Source: Artemia franciscana (lineage: Eukaryota > Arthropoda > Branchiopoda > Anostraca > Artemiidae). Taken from it: 64,000 bases of DNA. A program made the position numbers and the translations under genes. The notes under the pieces are model-generated. The model was not told the DNA's origin. It saw only the letters and a program-made list of their open reading frames with translations, and searched no databases. The stretch is from the NCBI RefSeq assembly GCF_032884065.1, contig NW_027063596.1, forward strand, positions 62,001 to 126,000, read 5' to 3'. Of the stretch, positions 34,350 through 46,639 are shown in pieces. The number at the start of each line of letters is the position of its first letter. The stretch's first letter is position 1.

Positions 34350-37150
34350 TAAGATCAGAAATAGTTTAATGATTGTGTCTATTAATCCTTCTAATTATAT
34401 TTTTAATAACCTTTCTAATAATATTTATATTCCCGATTTTATTGTTATCACTGAGACAAGGCTGAATTTAATCGGATTTGCAAAAGCAGAAACTCGTATT
34501 AACAAGAAAAAAAGTCATCATGAGATTCAACACATTAATGAAATGTGTTTCTATAGTTGTATGTTGGACCTCAGAGGGGAGGAGGGCTACAAAGTTAAAA
34601 AAGTGACCATGATATTTGGAAATAGCCTAACATAATATCGGAAATCCGGCTTAACTAATAATTCCTCTTCCTCGATACTTGAGTATAGCCTTGATTATAA
34701 CCGAAAATTAGCTTCTTTTGAAAGTTTCAACTATTTTGTCAGTGGCATCTCTTCATAATCCCATTTAAAGACAGCAAGTTTTGTTTATAATCTGATATTA
34801 TGTCTAATCATTTAGAAGGGGTGGGGTTTAACCCAAAGAACAGTAAATTTATCATATTATAAACGCATGTTTAAGCTTGCTTCTTTTCTATACAATTTTA
34901 ATATGACTTGAATGAACAAGATTCAACTGATACAATTTGTGGACTATAGACAAGATAGTGCAAAATCTGTTTGCTTTCTTACATCGTAGCAAATGATAAT
35001 CTTGCGAAAGATAATTTTATCTTAACTTACCATGCGAGTAAGCGAAATGGGTATTTCTCGTCTTAATAATTGAACGATTGTGAGATAAAATAAAATTCAA
35101 CGATCGCCATGTCAAAGAATGTCGATACTCATCTCAGTGCAATTAAACCAGGAAAAGCGGGAGTTTTCCATGGGAAATAATTGGATTGCTCAGGAAATAT
35201 GCAACTAATTCATTATTCATAAGCAGAGGCGTAATTTGCTATGAGGCAGGGGGGGAGAAACTGCCATTCAGAGACCTGAGTTTGACCCTCCTCCCGCTCA
35301 GCTGCAATTTAGTTTCTTCCAAAATCTTGTCAAAACCAAGATATTATTGTACTCTAAAGCACCTTTATAAAACTTTTATACGACTAAATATACCTTTATG
35401 GTACCAAATGGTTTGTTTTAGTCTGTACGGTCATTTTCACTTGATTTTGGAAAATTGGCCCCAACTTTGCGTAAAAAGTAACCTTTTACCTAAAACTTGC
35501 CAAAAATACTACGAACCTAACCTCGATGGCAACCTTGTTTATAGTTTGTCAGTTCTGTAAACTTTGCCAAATATTTTTTAGTCTCATTTATCTATGTTTG
35601 CACTATATAGAAAGCACAACTTCGCAAGGGTATTTTGTTAGGTAATATTACACATAGGTTACACCTTATAAATGTAATGTGCCCAGGGAAAAGGGGTGCT
35701 TCTTATAATAAGCTTGATTACAGTAGCCTTATATATAGCAGTACTGGTCAGAAGCATTAAAAAAAAAGTTAGATTTATGCCCGTGCCACATAACAGTTAT
35801 AATTGTCGATAATATCAAAATTAAGCATGACTACGGAATCAATTTTTTTCACCATTCGTAATTTCTTGAGTTGAACATTATTCAACTTTCAAGCATAAAT
35901 TTCATGACTGACCAATCAGAGTCAAAGTTTAAAGCATACTTCTTAAAACGAGAAAAGATAGAAGCCTAGAACAGCGGCTTTTCTGTCTGGGAGACGAATC
36001 TGACAAAAAGTTTATTAGCAGACAACAATTGGACACAAATTACTGTTTGTGAAAACTCTTTAAATTAATTTCTTGAAATTTTAACGTTTCGCTTTTTAAA
36101 TACATTTCTAACACTAACATCCAAAAAATTGCCATATCATTCATGATATTTGGCTTTTTTTATCAATAGATGTGACTACGATGTGGCACTGGCATTAGTT
36201 TATCATAATGCTCTCAGGCAATACCTAGTTTGCCAACATAGTACCCCTATTTTTGCAATAATGATTGAATTGGACGTGAGCTCGCTTACGTGACGACGAG
36301 ATACTTTACTTGTGAAGTATTTCACTAAGAATGCTAGTTTAGATGAGGATCTAACTAAGATTGAAATAATAAGTAATTACAATAGGGATATTAGATTTAA
36401 AAACAGTAATATTCCTCCTTTTTATAGACGTATTAATTTGCACATCACATATATATTTGGCCATTAGAGGGCGGGCGAGGGTAAAGTATTTGGATAGTGT
36501 GAAATTAGAAAACGATTCTTGCTTCCTTATATGTCGAGTAATTGTACCTAACACATTTTACACACAGACCCACTATACTTTACCCTCATTTCTTCCTACT
36601 GTCAAATATATACCCTCGAATTTGTTTCTAAAGTGTTATATTTTCATCATAATTAAGTATATTTAATACCAAACATGGGGAAATATAAGGACTTTGGAGA
36701 GTTATCTCGTCACCAAAAGCATAGTTATTCGACCTTATTTAGAAATTAAATTTTTAATGACTATTATAAAACACTGAGTTAATTCAAGTTTCTATTAAAG
36801 AAAAAAAAACTGAGAGAATTAAACTACTTTTGGTGAAGCTGAATTTTTACGAATAGGAGAAGGGGAGGAGGCACGTCAAGGAAAAGTCATTTAAAATTTC
36901 AAGATTCAATTATTTGTTTTTCTCTCAATTTTTTTTCCTCTTTATAACATTCCATATCTTAAAAATAATTTTGCCAGACTCAACGTTGGTTGACAACATG
37001 ACAGAGTTCATAGTCAATTCTCCCAATGGGCTAATGAGACTTATTAAGGGGAGTGGGAGGGGAAGTATACCAGAGGGACTTTTGTAAATCTCTAGTTAAG
37101 GGTTTTGGACCATAATTTTTATAATGGTATTGCTTTATACTTCAAGCTTT
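34350..37150. other. No gene recognised; scattered repeat fragments
   Basis: A plus-strand stretch at 34430-34470 gives P-D-F-I-V-I-T-E-T-R-L, reminiscent of the endonuclease start of LINEs, but nothing around it supports that. Positions 36210-36400 match the repeat at 23400-23900. An open frame at 35186-35560 has no recognisable features. Confidence 0.3.
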
Positions 37151-37154
37151 TCCA

Positions 37155-37570
37155 ACTAACAAGTGGCACCAAAAGTGCCGTTTTTAGTGCTATATGACAC
37201 TTACAGATGGCAAAACTGATTAAAAGTGCGCATATATGAGTAATAGCTATTAAATGAGCCATTGAAAATCTCTCTAAGAAGTTTTGTTAGCCAACTAGTG
37301 CTAGCTTTTCCCCTTGAGACCTGACACCAAAAGTGCCCATCTTTTAGTGTCATTTGGCACTTGCAGATGGTGAAATTTACAGGAAAATGTAGACATGAGA
37401 AATAGCATTTATATGAGCTATCAAAGATCTATCAAGGATGTTTTGGTTGCCCGCTAGCCCAACATTTTGAGAAATGGCGCAAAAGTGCCATATGGCACTT
37501 GCAGATGATGGAATTTTTAAAAAGTACGTATGTATGAAAAACGGCTTTTAAATCAGTTATTCAAACCCCA
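37155..37570. repeat. Minisatellite, about 156-bp unit, three copies
   Basis: The block 'caccaaaagtgcc', then 'ggcacttgcagatgg' and an A/T-rich spacer ending 'ttttgttagcc' or 'ttttggttgcc', starts at about 37164, 37321 and 37476. The spacings are 157 and 155 bp. The units are diverged, so the array is old. Confidence 0.65.
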
Positions 37571-37874
37571 TGATATTTTTAAGCGTTGGCATGGCCTGTG
37601 CCAAATATATATCTATGTGATACTCAAAGTGCTTGGCTCCACTTCAAGCTCAATATTTAATAGAGGATCACACATATAATGAACAGTTCATTCGCTCAAA
37701 CGTCAATCAAACTACAACAATAAGAACACCTTTTAAAACAACTTAAAATAAATTTTCAATTTGGATTTTTACAAGGTTTTTGTAAAATAAGTTTAATTTT
37801 TGCATTTATTATTCTATGAATCAAGTATTGGAGAAATCTTCAGTCGATTTCATGGCATCATTAAGTAAAAAAAA

Positions 37875-38705
37875 AGTTTTTTTAAACTGAAAGTAAGGAG
37901 GAACATTAAAACTTAAAATGAGTTAAAATTATTAAGCATATGAGGGCGGATTGTCTCCTCCTCAATACATCACTTTTTAGTGATGTACTCCTCAATACAG
38001 CACTCTTTTGTTGTAGAAGAATAACTTATGCAAGAAAAGGGCCGTTTGATTAGAAAAGTTTTTTTTAACAGTTTTTTTTAAGCTTTTTTAACAGGTCTAT
38101 AAAAACTTTAGCGTAAAGAGCGAGGAAAACTTTAGTGTGTAGTTCAATACCTTTAGTGTGTAAGTGTGTAACTTTAGTGTGTAGTTCAATTGCAGACAAT
38201 AATTTCTATTTATTTTAATGTATCTCCTTACTTTCAGTTCGAATAAACATATTTTTCATTTAATTAGTGATTGTTTTGTTAAATAAAGCCGAGAATTCCA
38301 GCTCTCCTCCATGGAGAAATCCCTTCCAAAACGAAAAGTTTCCCCACAGAACTATCCTCACACGTAACCCCCCCCCCCCCCCGGCCAGAAAAATCCCATC
38401 GAAAAACATCTGTAAACGTCCCAATAGCGAATATTATATGTAAATAATGGACAATGTTTATAGCTTGTAGCCCTTCTTCCGGGGGCTGTGGGGGTTCAAT
38501 TATCCTTTAAGACATAGTTCCTAAATCTTTCGACTATGCTGAACAAAATGATATCTCACAGTTTTTATTGGCAGTCTTTTGGGCAAAGGGCGCGGAGAAA
38601 GGGGCTAGGTGCCGCCAATATTTTGGTCACTCAAAAAGGGCACTAGATTTTTAATTTCCGTCTCGTCTCGATATTCGAGGATCACTGGTTCGATACAATC
38701 AACCC
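37875..38705. repeat. Dispersed repeat with fold-back head (copy 2)
   Basis: The arms are 'aaactgaaagtaaggaggaacattaaaa' (37888) and the inverse 'tttaatgtatctccttactttcag' (38214-38237). The 'aactttagcgtaaagagcgagg' word is at 38103. The C-rich tail contains 'gaaaaatcccatcgaaaaac', 'ctttcgactatgctgaac' and 'gggcactagatttttaatttccg'. It corresponds to 19255-19990. A short simple duplication of 'aactttagtgtgtaR' sits at 38130-38190. Confidence 0.6.
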
Positions 38706-38944
38706 TAAAAAAAAAATATGCATTTTGAGATGTTGCTTCTGGCAAAAAATTCAAATTCCGCATTTTTTCTATATGGTAACTTGAAACATCTAAAATAGGG
38801 TTCTCGGATATGCTAAATCTTATGGTGTGATTTTCATCAGTTGATGTTTTCAGGTTGTTTTCCCCCTTTTTCCAAAATTTGGCAAAATTTTCTCAGGCTC
38901 GTTACTTTTGATAGGTAACATTTACCTTCATGAATTTTAATGTA

Positions 38945-39221
38945 TCCGCGTGTTAAAAAAGTCTGGTCAAGGCAGGTGCGTCATGGATAAATCATCTTTT
39001 AAACAGCTTCTAAACTGTATGAACTCTTTGAAGCTCATTCAAAAACCTTTATGTAGACAACCATTTATTACATAAATTACATTTGTTACCATCAGCCAAA
39101 TAATTATCACTATTTTTCACAGCTAAGGAAACGGCTTCTCACCTGTTTACATTCTTAGATGGCTATTGAAATTTGCTTTCTAAGAAAAGGTTGCCACATA
39201 TATCATCTTTAAATGGTTTTG
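38945..39221 (-). pseudogene. Fossil zinc fingers 3' of zinc-finger gene 2
   Basis: Minus-strand remnants of finger linkers and helices are at about 38990-39050 (inverse of TGEKPF-like text), 39115-39165 ('ggcttctcacctgtttacattcttag') and 39195-39221. Indels and stops prevent translation. The pattern matches the decayed tract 3' of gene 1. Confidence 0.5.
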
Positions 39222-40204
39222 TCATCTGTATCCACTCTTTAGTGTGTTTAAAAAAGGCGCTCGAGAAAAAGTTTTATCACAAACATCACACTTGGACAAT
39301 TTCTCACTCGTATCCATTCTTTGATGGGTGTTCAAATTTAATGCGTGGGAAAAGGTCTTGTGACAAACATCGCATTTAGATGACTTTTCACCAGTATGCG
39401 TTCTTTGATGGGTGTTTAAATGTGCTGCTTGAGAAAAGGTTTGGTCACAAACATCACACTTAAATGGTTTCTCACCCGTATGAATTCTTTTATGTGTCTT
39501 CAAGTTTGTAGCGTGAGAAAACATCTTGTCACACGAATCACATTTAAACGGTTTATTACCTGTATGCATTCTCTGATGTATCTTCAAAGTTGGAGCGTGA
39601 GAAAACGTCTTGTGACATACATTACATTTAAACGGTTTATCACCCGTATGAACTCTTTGGTGCCTGTTCAAACTACCCAGTTCAGAAAAACATTTTTTAC
39701 ATACATCGCATTTAAACGGCTTCTCACCAGTATGAATTCTTTGATGTGTTTTCAAACTTGCTGTGTTAAAAAAGGTCTTGTCACATACATCACATTTTTT
39801 ACCCGTGTGCATTTTTTTCGAGTTTTCACCCGTGTGCATTCTTTGATGGGTCTTCAAATTACCTGCTTGAGAAAAGTTTTTGTCACAAACATTACACTTA
39901 AACGGTTTCTCACCTGTATGCACTCTTTGGTGCCGGTTCAAATCGTGAACTCGACAAAAGATCTTGTCACATACCTCACATTTATAAGTCTTTTTGTCTT
40001 TACAAGTTCTTTGACATCTTTCCAATTTTCTATACTTTTTACTTTGTAGGGGATTTTTCAAACCTGTTTTCTGATTTTCTAAACCTATTCCTTCAGATTC
40101 TGATGCAAATCCATTTGAAAAACCGTTTGTAGAGGAATTCTTTGAAACAACTAGTGATGTATGTCCCTGTAAGTGTAGTCCAGACATGTATGGTAAAAAG
40201 TGAC
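39222..40204 (-). CDS. C2H2 zinc-finger gene 2, terminal exon C
   Basis: The exon starts at 40204 after a TTTTAG acceptor and is open to the stop at 39222, about 327 codons. A Ser/Asn-rich leader (GLHLQGHTSLVVSKNSSTNG) and a basic QRTCKDKKTY stretch precede the fingers. Seven fingers are complete. Finger 8 ends R-M-D, so its last His is Asp, and finger 9 keeps its cysteines but has lost both histidines (L-N-T-L-K-S-G-Y-R). The linker after finger 2 is unusual, TGENSKKMHTGKK, looking like a partial linker duplication, and finger 3 begins directly at C without F-K. Domain function is inferred to be sequence-specific DNA binding in the nucleus. With exons B and A upstream the gene model is open throughout; the true start codon is not located. 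Confidence 0.85.
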
Positions 40205-40254
40205 CTAAAATGAGTGACGTAAATTGACCTATAAAAGTCTACAGAGTAAAAAAA

Positions 40255-43200
40255 AAAGAGAAGAAGAGCTAAGAGCTCATATGGCACTTGTGACGAGGCA
40301 AGAAGAGCCAAGAGCCAAGAGCTCATATGGTATGAGCTCTAACGAAATTCTAAGAATCAATATATTGAATTAAAAAGGAAAATAAGAGGCTTAATCCCAG
40401 TCAGGATTTAAAATAAGAGCTCTGAGTCACGATGTACTTCTAAATATCAAAATTCATTAAGATCCGATCACCCACTCGTAAGTTACAAATATTTAATTTT
40501 TTCTAATTTTTCCTCTCCCTTTAGCCCTGCAGATGGTCGAATCTGGGAAAACGACTTTATCAAGTCAAATTGTGCAGCTCCCTGACACTCCTACCAATTT
40601 TCATCGTCCTAGCACGTCCAGAAGCACCAAACTCGCCAAATCACTGAACACCTCCCCCCAAGTCCCTAAAGAGAGCGAATCTAGTACGATTCTGTCAATC
40701 ATGTATCAATGACATTTGCTTATTCTATCCACCAAGCTTCATCCAGATTCCTCCACTCCAAGTGTTTTCCAAGATTTCCCCCTCCAACTCACTCCAATGT
40801 CAAAAGATCTGGTCGGGATTTGATATAAGAGCTATGAGACATGAATTCCTTCTAAATATCAAATTTCATTAAGATCCGATCACCTATTCGTAAGATAAAA
40901 ATACCCCAATTTTCACGTTTTCCAAGAATTCCGGTTTCCCCCTCCAACTCCCCCCAATGTCACAGGATCTGGTCGGAATTTAAAATTAGAGCTTTAAAGC
41001 ACAAGATCCTTCTAAATATCAAATTTCATTAAGATCTGGTCACCCTTTCGTAAGTTACAAATACCTCAATTTTCAAAATTACCCCCCCACTCCACCAAAA
41101 AGAGCAGATTCGGTCCAGTTATGTCAGTGACGTATCTTAAACAGGTTTCTATTCTTCCCATCCAGTTTCATCCTGATCTCACCGCTTTAAGTATTTTCTA
41201 CGATTTCCGGTCCCCCCAACTGCCCCCCCCCCAATTACGCTTGATCCATTTGAGATTTAAAATAAGAGATCTGAGTTATGAGGTCCTTCTAAATATGAAG
41301 TTAAATGAAGATCCGATGACTCCTTCGTAAGTTAAAAATTCGGCATTTTTTTATTTTTCAGAATTAACCCCCCCCCCAATAGAGCGGATCCGTTCCAATT
41401 ATGGAAATCACGTATCTAAGACTTCTGCTTATTTTTCGCACCAAGTCTCATCCCGATACCTCCAATCTAAGCGTTTTCCATGATTTTAGGTTTCCCACCC
41501 CAAAATCCCCCCAATGTCACCAGATCCGGTCGGGATTTAAAATAAGAGCTTTGACACACGATATCCTTCTAAATATCAAATTTCATTGAGATCCGATCAC
41601 CCGTTCGTAAGTTCAAAATACCTCATTTTTTCTAATTTTTAGAATTAACTCTCCCCCCCTTCCAACTACCCCAAAAAGAGCGGATCCATTCCGGTTATGT
41701 CAATCATGTATCTAGGACTTGTGCTTATTTTTCCCACTAAGTTTCATCCCAATCCCTCCACTCTAAGTGTTTTCCAAGTTTTAGGTTTCCCCCTCCCAAC
41801 TCCCCCCCCTAATGTTATCAGATTCGGTCGGGATTTAAAATGAGAGCTCTGAGACACGATATCCTTCTAAATATCAAATTTCATTGAGATCCGATCACCA
41901 GTTCATAAGTTAAAAATACCTCATTTTCTCTAATTTTTCAGATCCCTTCAGCCCCCCAGATGGCCGGATCGGGGAAAACGACTTTATCAATTCAATTTGT
42001 GCAGCTCCCTGACACACCTACCGATTTTCATCGTCCTAGCACGTCCAGAAGCACTAAACTCGCCAAACCACTTAACCCCACGCTTTTAACTCCCCAAAGA
42101 GAGTGGATCCAGTCCAGTTACGTCAATCAAGCATCTACGAAATTTATAAGCGTTTTCCGGTTTCCCCTCAAACTCCTTCCAATGTCAACAGATCTCCCTG
42201 ACACACCTACCAATTTTCATCGTCCTAGCACGTCCAGAAGTGCCAAACCCGACAAAACACTGAACCCCACCCCCTAACTCTCCCAAAGAGCGGATCCAGT
42301 CCGGTTATGTCTCCGGACTACGACATATATAAGCGTTTTCCATGATTTACAGTTTCCCCCTTCAATTCCCCCCAATGTCAACAGATCTGGTCGAGATTTG
42401 AAATAAAAGCTCTGAGACATAAGTTCCTTCTAAATATCAAATTTCATTAAGATCCAGTCACCCGTTCTTAAGCTAAGAATGCCTCAATTTTTCTAGTTAT
42501 TTCAGATTAACCACCCCCAGCTCCCCCAAACAGACCGGATCCGTTCCAATTATTTCAATCTCGTATCTATAACTTGTGCTTATTCTTCCCATCAAGTTTC
42601 ACCCAATCTCTCCACTCTAAGCGTTTTCCAAGATTTCCCGATTCGAATTAGTTTCTGGTTTCCCGATTCGACTTGAAAATGGAGAATCTGAGACATAAGA
42701 TTCTTCTATATATCAAGTTTCATTAAGATCCAATCACCCATTCGTAAGATACTTCGATTTTCACGTTTTCCAAGAATTCCGGTTTCCCCCTCCAACTCCC
42801 CCCAACGTAACCGGATCTGGTCGGGATTTGAACTGAGAGTTCTAAAGCACAAGATCCTTCTAAATATCAAATTTGATTAAGACCTGATAACCCGTTCGTA
42901 AGTTACAAATACCTCATTTTTTTCTAATTTCTTCAAATTACTCTCCTCCCCCAACTCCATCAAAGAGAGTGGATCCAGTCCGGTTATGTCATTCACGTAT
43001 GTTGGACTTGTGCTTATTCTTTCCAACATTTTTCGCCCTGATCTCTTGGCTTTAAGCGTTCCCCAAGATTTCCCCTCCCCCCGATGACACTGGATCCAGT
43101 CGGGATTTAAAATAAGAGATCTGAGTTACGAGGTCCTTCTAAATATGGAATTTCATTAAAATCAAACTACTCTCTCGCAAGTTAAAAATAACTCAATTTT

Positions 43201-44420
43201 TCTGATTTTTAGAATTAACCCCCCCCCCAAATCCCCCAAAGAGAGCGGATCCGTTTAAGTTATGTCAACCATGTATCTAAGACTTGTGCTTAATTTCCCC
43301 ACCAAGTTTCATCCCGATCTCTCCACTCTAAGCGTTTTCCAAAATTTTAGGTTCACCCCCCCCCCCACCAACGCCCCCCAATGTTAGCGGATACGGTTGA
43401 GATTTAAGGTAAGAGCTCTGAGAAACGATTTCTTTCCAAACATCAAATTTCACATTTCATGTCACTCCTTAGTAAGTTAAAAATACCACATTTTTTCTAG
43501 TTTTTCAGAATTAACCCTCCTCCCAACACCCCAAAGAGAGCAGATCCGTTCCAGTTATTTTAATCACGTATCTAGGACTTGTGATTATTTTTCCCACTAA
43601 GTTTCATCCCGATCTCTCCACTCTAACCGTTTTCCAAGATTTTATGTCCCCCCTAACTCCCCCAATGTCACCGGATCCGGTCGGGATTACTAATAATAGC
43701 TCTGAGACACGGTATCCTTCCAAGCATCAAATTTCATTCAGATCCGATCACTCCTTCGAAAGTTAAAACTACCTCATTTTTTCTGATTTTTCAGAATTAC
43801 CCCCCCCCCAACTTACCCAAAGAGAGCAGATCCGTTCCAGCTATATCAATCACGTATCTAGGACTTTTATTATTTTTCCCACCAAGTTTCATCTCAATCC
43901 CTCCACTCTAAGCGTTTTCCAAGTTTTAGGCGCCCCCCAACTCCCCCAAATGTCACCGGATCTGGTCGGGATTTCACATAAGAGCGCTGAGACACGCTAT
44001 CCTTCCAAATATCAAACTTCATTAAGATCCGATCACTCCTTTGTAAATTAAACATGACTCATTTTTTCTAATTTTTCAGAATTAACCCCCCCCCTCCAAC
44101 TCCCCCAAAAAGAGAAGATACGTTCCAGTTATGTCAATCACGTATCTAAGACTTGTGCTTATTTTTCCCATCAAGCTTAATTCCAAGCCTTCCACTCTAA
44201 GCGTTTTCCAACATTTTAGGTTCCCCCCACCCCAAGTCTCCCCAATGTCACGAGATCCGGTCGAGATTTAAAATAAGAGCTCTGAGAAACCATATTCTTC
44301 CAAATTTCATCGTCCTAGGTTACCTGGAAGTGCCTCAAGTAGCAAAACCGGGACAGACAGGCCGACCGACAGAGTTTGTGATCACTATTTGTCACTTGGT
44401 AGATACCAAGTGCCATAAAA
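40255..44420 (+). mobile_element. Tandem-unit element with 3' hairpin (copy D, largest)
   Basis: It begins in an A tract, then AAGAGCTAAGAGCTCATATGG, and ends in the hairpin CACTTGGTAGATACCAAGTG (44395-44414) plus CCATAAAA. It contains roughly a dozen units of about 300 bp, and the head segment (AGATGG-C-GGATCGGGGAAAACG) recurs internally at about 41950-42090 and partly at 42190-42290, so head and units were amplified together. It sits in the intron of zinc-finger gene 2 only about 50 bp upstream of exon C. The same intron point in copy 4 (62825-62840, 'ggagtaaaaaagcgaataaaa') is unoccupied. The element is non-coding; the short frames inside are not conserved as protein. Confidence 0.75.
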
Positions 44421-44807
44421 ACGAATAAACTAAATTAACGAAAAAATATCTTTCAAAATGTTTTAAAAGTCCACAGAGTCAAAAAGTAGTATGTCTTTCG
44501 ATATCTTTTAATAACTAATTTTATTTTTGATCCCTTTTCTCTCCCTCATGATGATACTTATTTTAGTTTTAAAAATAGTTATTCTTATGAAACAAAAGGA
44601 AAATAAAGTTTCGAACGATCAAAAAGTATACCAAGGGGTTCAACAAACCAAAAGTGAAGGATAGGAAATGTTACAACATATATTAGGAATTATTGCAACT
44701 AAAAGAGATAGTACTAAAAGGATTTACATCATATGTTGAATGTATATATTTTTTTTTTGCCTTCAAGCCGCAAAGTTTTTGATTTGAATAAAAAACGAAG
44801 AGAGTCA

Positions 44808-45052
44808 CGTTTTCCTCAGGTCTTAGAAATCCAAATAGTTTCAACAGTTCAAATAGGGATAAATCCTTTTAATAAACAGTGAAAAGCAATGACCTCCCCA
44901 AAAAACGGAATATTTCGATCACACATTTAGCGACACCATCATCAGCAAAAATACGGTATTTTTTTGTAGTTGTTTTTCACTGTCTATTGAAAGGATTTAT
45001 CCCTATTTGAACAATTATTTTTACGACCTGAGGAAAACGTGACTTCGTTTCA
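44808..45052. repeat. Small fold-back element in intron of zinc-finger gene 2
   Basis: The left arm 'gtcacgttttcctcaggtc' with 'gttcaaatagggataaatcc' and 'aataaacagtgaaaa' (44815-44888) is complemented by 'tttttcactgtctattgaaagg', 'atttatccctatttgaac' and 'gacctgaggaaaacgtgac' (44970-45043). This is the clearest of three related intron copies. Confidence 0.7.
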
Positions 45053-45478
45053 ATTGTCCTCGCTTTCTTCTAGCTTTATAGGCTGTTCAGTCTAGCTTCT
45101 AGGCAGTTCAGATCAAACCAGCCAATTTTCTGCTTATTTCAAATTCAACTTGAAATCAAAATATAAGACAGATTTACGTCTTAATTTATTAAGAAATAAA
45201 TGCACTATAAATATAAATTGTATAATTTATACAGAAATGTAGTTTTAAGGCTTATTATCCAGCTTATTGAAAAATAATAAAACCCACCAAACCAATCTCA
45301 AGTGAAAACTTTGGAATTGTTCATAAAAGACTACAAAAACCGTTTGGCAAACATCTGCACATTAGAATAAGATAAAACAAAAGTTCTATCATAAGATTAA
45401 GTCTATTTGCCCTATTCTTTTCCAATAAAATATAATAAATGCATTTCAATCAACAAAAACACATGGTTTCAGATGTAC

Positions 45479-45643
45479 CTTCATTGTTAGAACATTTGGA
45501 TTCCTGGGTGTCGTATTCAAATTTACATGGTCCTGAAATGCTAAGTAAATTAGGCAAAGGATCGTCTTCACGTTTTGGTGACAAAAGATGGTTTGAAAAT
45601 TGCAACGGCTTCTCATTGTCACCTGGTAAAGCATCTCCAACTT
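45479..45643 (-). CDS. Zinc-finger gene 2, exon B
   Basis: A 165-nt exon bounded by an AG acceptor (45644-45645) and a GTACAT donor (45473-45478). The frame is open: E-V-G-D-A-L-P-G-D-N-E-K-P, then HLLSPKREDDPLPNLLSIS and CKFEYDTQESKCSNNEG. Phases match exon A (one nucleotide carried in) and exon C (GGT codon across the junction). It is hydrophilic and probably a flexible linker between exon A and the fingers. No known domain was recognised. Confidence 0.7.
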
Positions 45644-46471
45644 CTAAAACAAAATTTATATAAGACAGACATAGAAAAATATAACAGCATTATTAAAAAA
45701 TAATGCTTAGTAACAAATCTGATTTTTCTTTCTAGTTACGTGTAAACATTAATATATACAGATAATAAAGGTATGCATAAAATCAGATGTATATGGAGGT
45801 TTTTTCATAAATCTTTTTAAAATCAACGTTTTATAAAAGAAAAGAACACCAGAAACACTCAATGAAATTCATTCCCGTGAAACGAATTAAAACGTGAAAT
45901 CTATAACATAGACCGAGTTGATGGATAAGTTTAATTAAGGATAGGACTAATGTATTGAATAAAAAAACAAAAACTTAACATTTACCAGCTTAACAATCAC
46001 AAGCAAATAGACAACTAAAATTTGAAAATACCAATCAATTGAGGTTTTCTGCATTAGTTCACAAAGCATATAATACAAAATATAGTCTCTCAAAGTTTAT
46101 CAGTTGAATTCAAAAAACTTTATTCCTCTCTTACATGTGTAAAGATTAGATATTTTCATCTGAACCTCATAACTAACCCTGCAAGGCAGAAATATTTCGT
46201 TCGTCATGTCTGCACAGAGAAATGATTTAATGAAAATTTCTCTACCACATGATTAATTGTCTAACGAAACTTAGAAATTAATGGGTTTTTGCACCATAAA
46301 GAAGTCACTTTTATCACCCCTCAGCTCTTAATTGTTAGATACAAAAACAATTGCAGTTACATTTTGTGTTCCTAGACCACTTAATGAGCAAGGAAAAAAG
46401 GGGGAAAATTATTTTTAGAGCAAAGTGGCGTTTCATTTATTCTGTAACAGAAATTTAAATGCAAAACTTAC

Positions 46472-46633
46472 CGTTTTTAAAGAAAAAATCCTCAATGACC
46501 ATGATGGAATTGGCCATTTTTTGAATTTGTGGCAAGTCCATTAAAGATGTTGTAACAGAGTCAATGCAAATAATAAGAAGTACAATACTGTCATCAAAAC
46601 TTGGATACAACACAGATTTTAGTCGGGAGAGTC
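46472..46633 (-). CDS. Zinc-finger gene 2, exon A
   Basis: A 162-nt exon with an AG acceptor at 46634-46635 and a GTAAG donor at 46467-46471. The frame is open: L-S-R-L-K-S-V-L-Y-P-S-F-D-D-S-I-V-L-L-I, then MDLPQIQKMANSIMVIED and FFFKNG. It contains an in-frame ATG (MDLPQ) that could serve as start, or an earlier exon may exist because the exon begins with an acceptor. Same length and phases as the exon at 18069-18230. No domain recognised; it is not a typical KRAB, BTB or ZAD by eye. Confidence 0.65.
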
Positions 46634-46639
46634 CTAATA

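Noticed and set aside
34345-34635. P-D-F-I-V-I-T-E-T-R-L text as a LINE endonuclease start
   Set aside because: A single short motif without any other endonuclease or reverse-transcriptase segment nearby.
35186-35560. Open frame of 124 codons
   Set aside because: No real ATG at its start, no recognisable motif, and the surrounding sequence looks like decayed repeat.
39420-40049. Plus-strand open frame of 209 codons over the zinc-finger exon of gene 2 (similar ones over genes 1 and 3)
   Set aside because: Antisense shadow of the finger array. The repeated K-R-F-L-T-R-M-H-S pattern is the complement of the TGEKPFKC linkers.
41960-42277. Frame starting M-A-G-S-G-K-T-T, resembling a P-loop ATP-binding motif
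   Set aside because: It is the head segment of the tandem-unit element. Other copies read S-G-K-M-T or E-S-G-K-T-T in drifting frames with no conserved downstream domain, so the match is chance.
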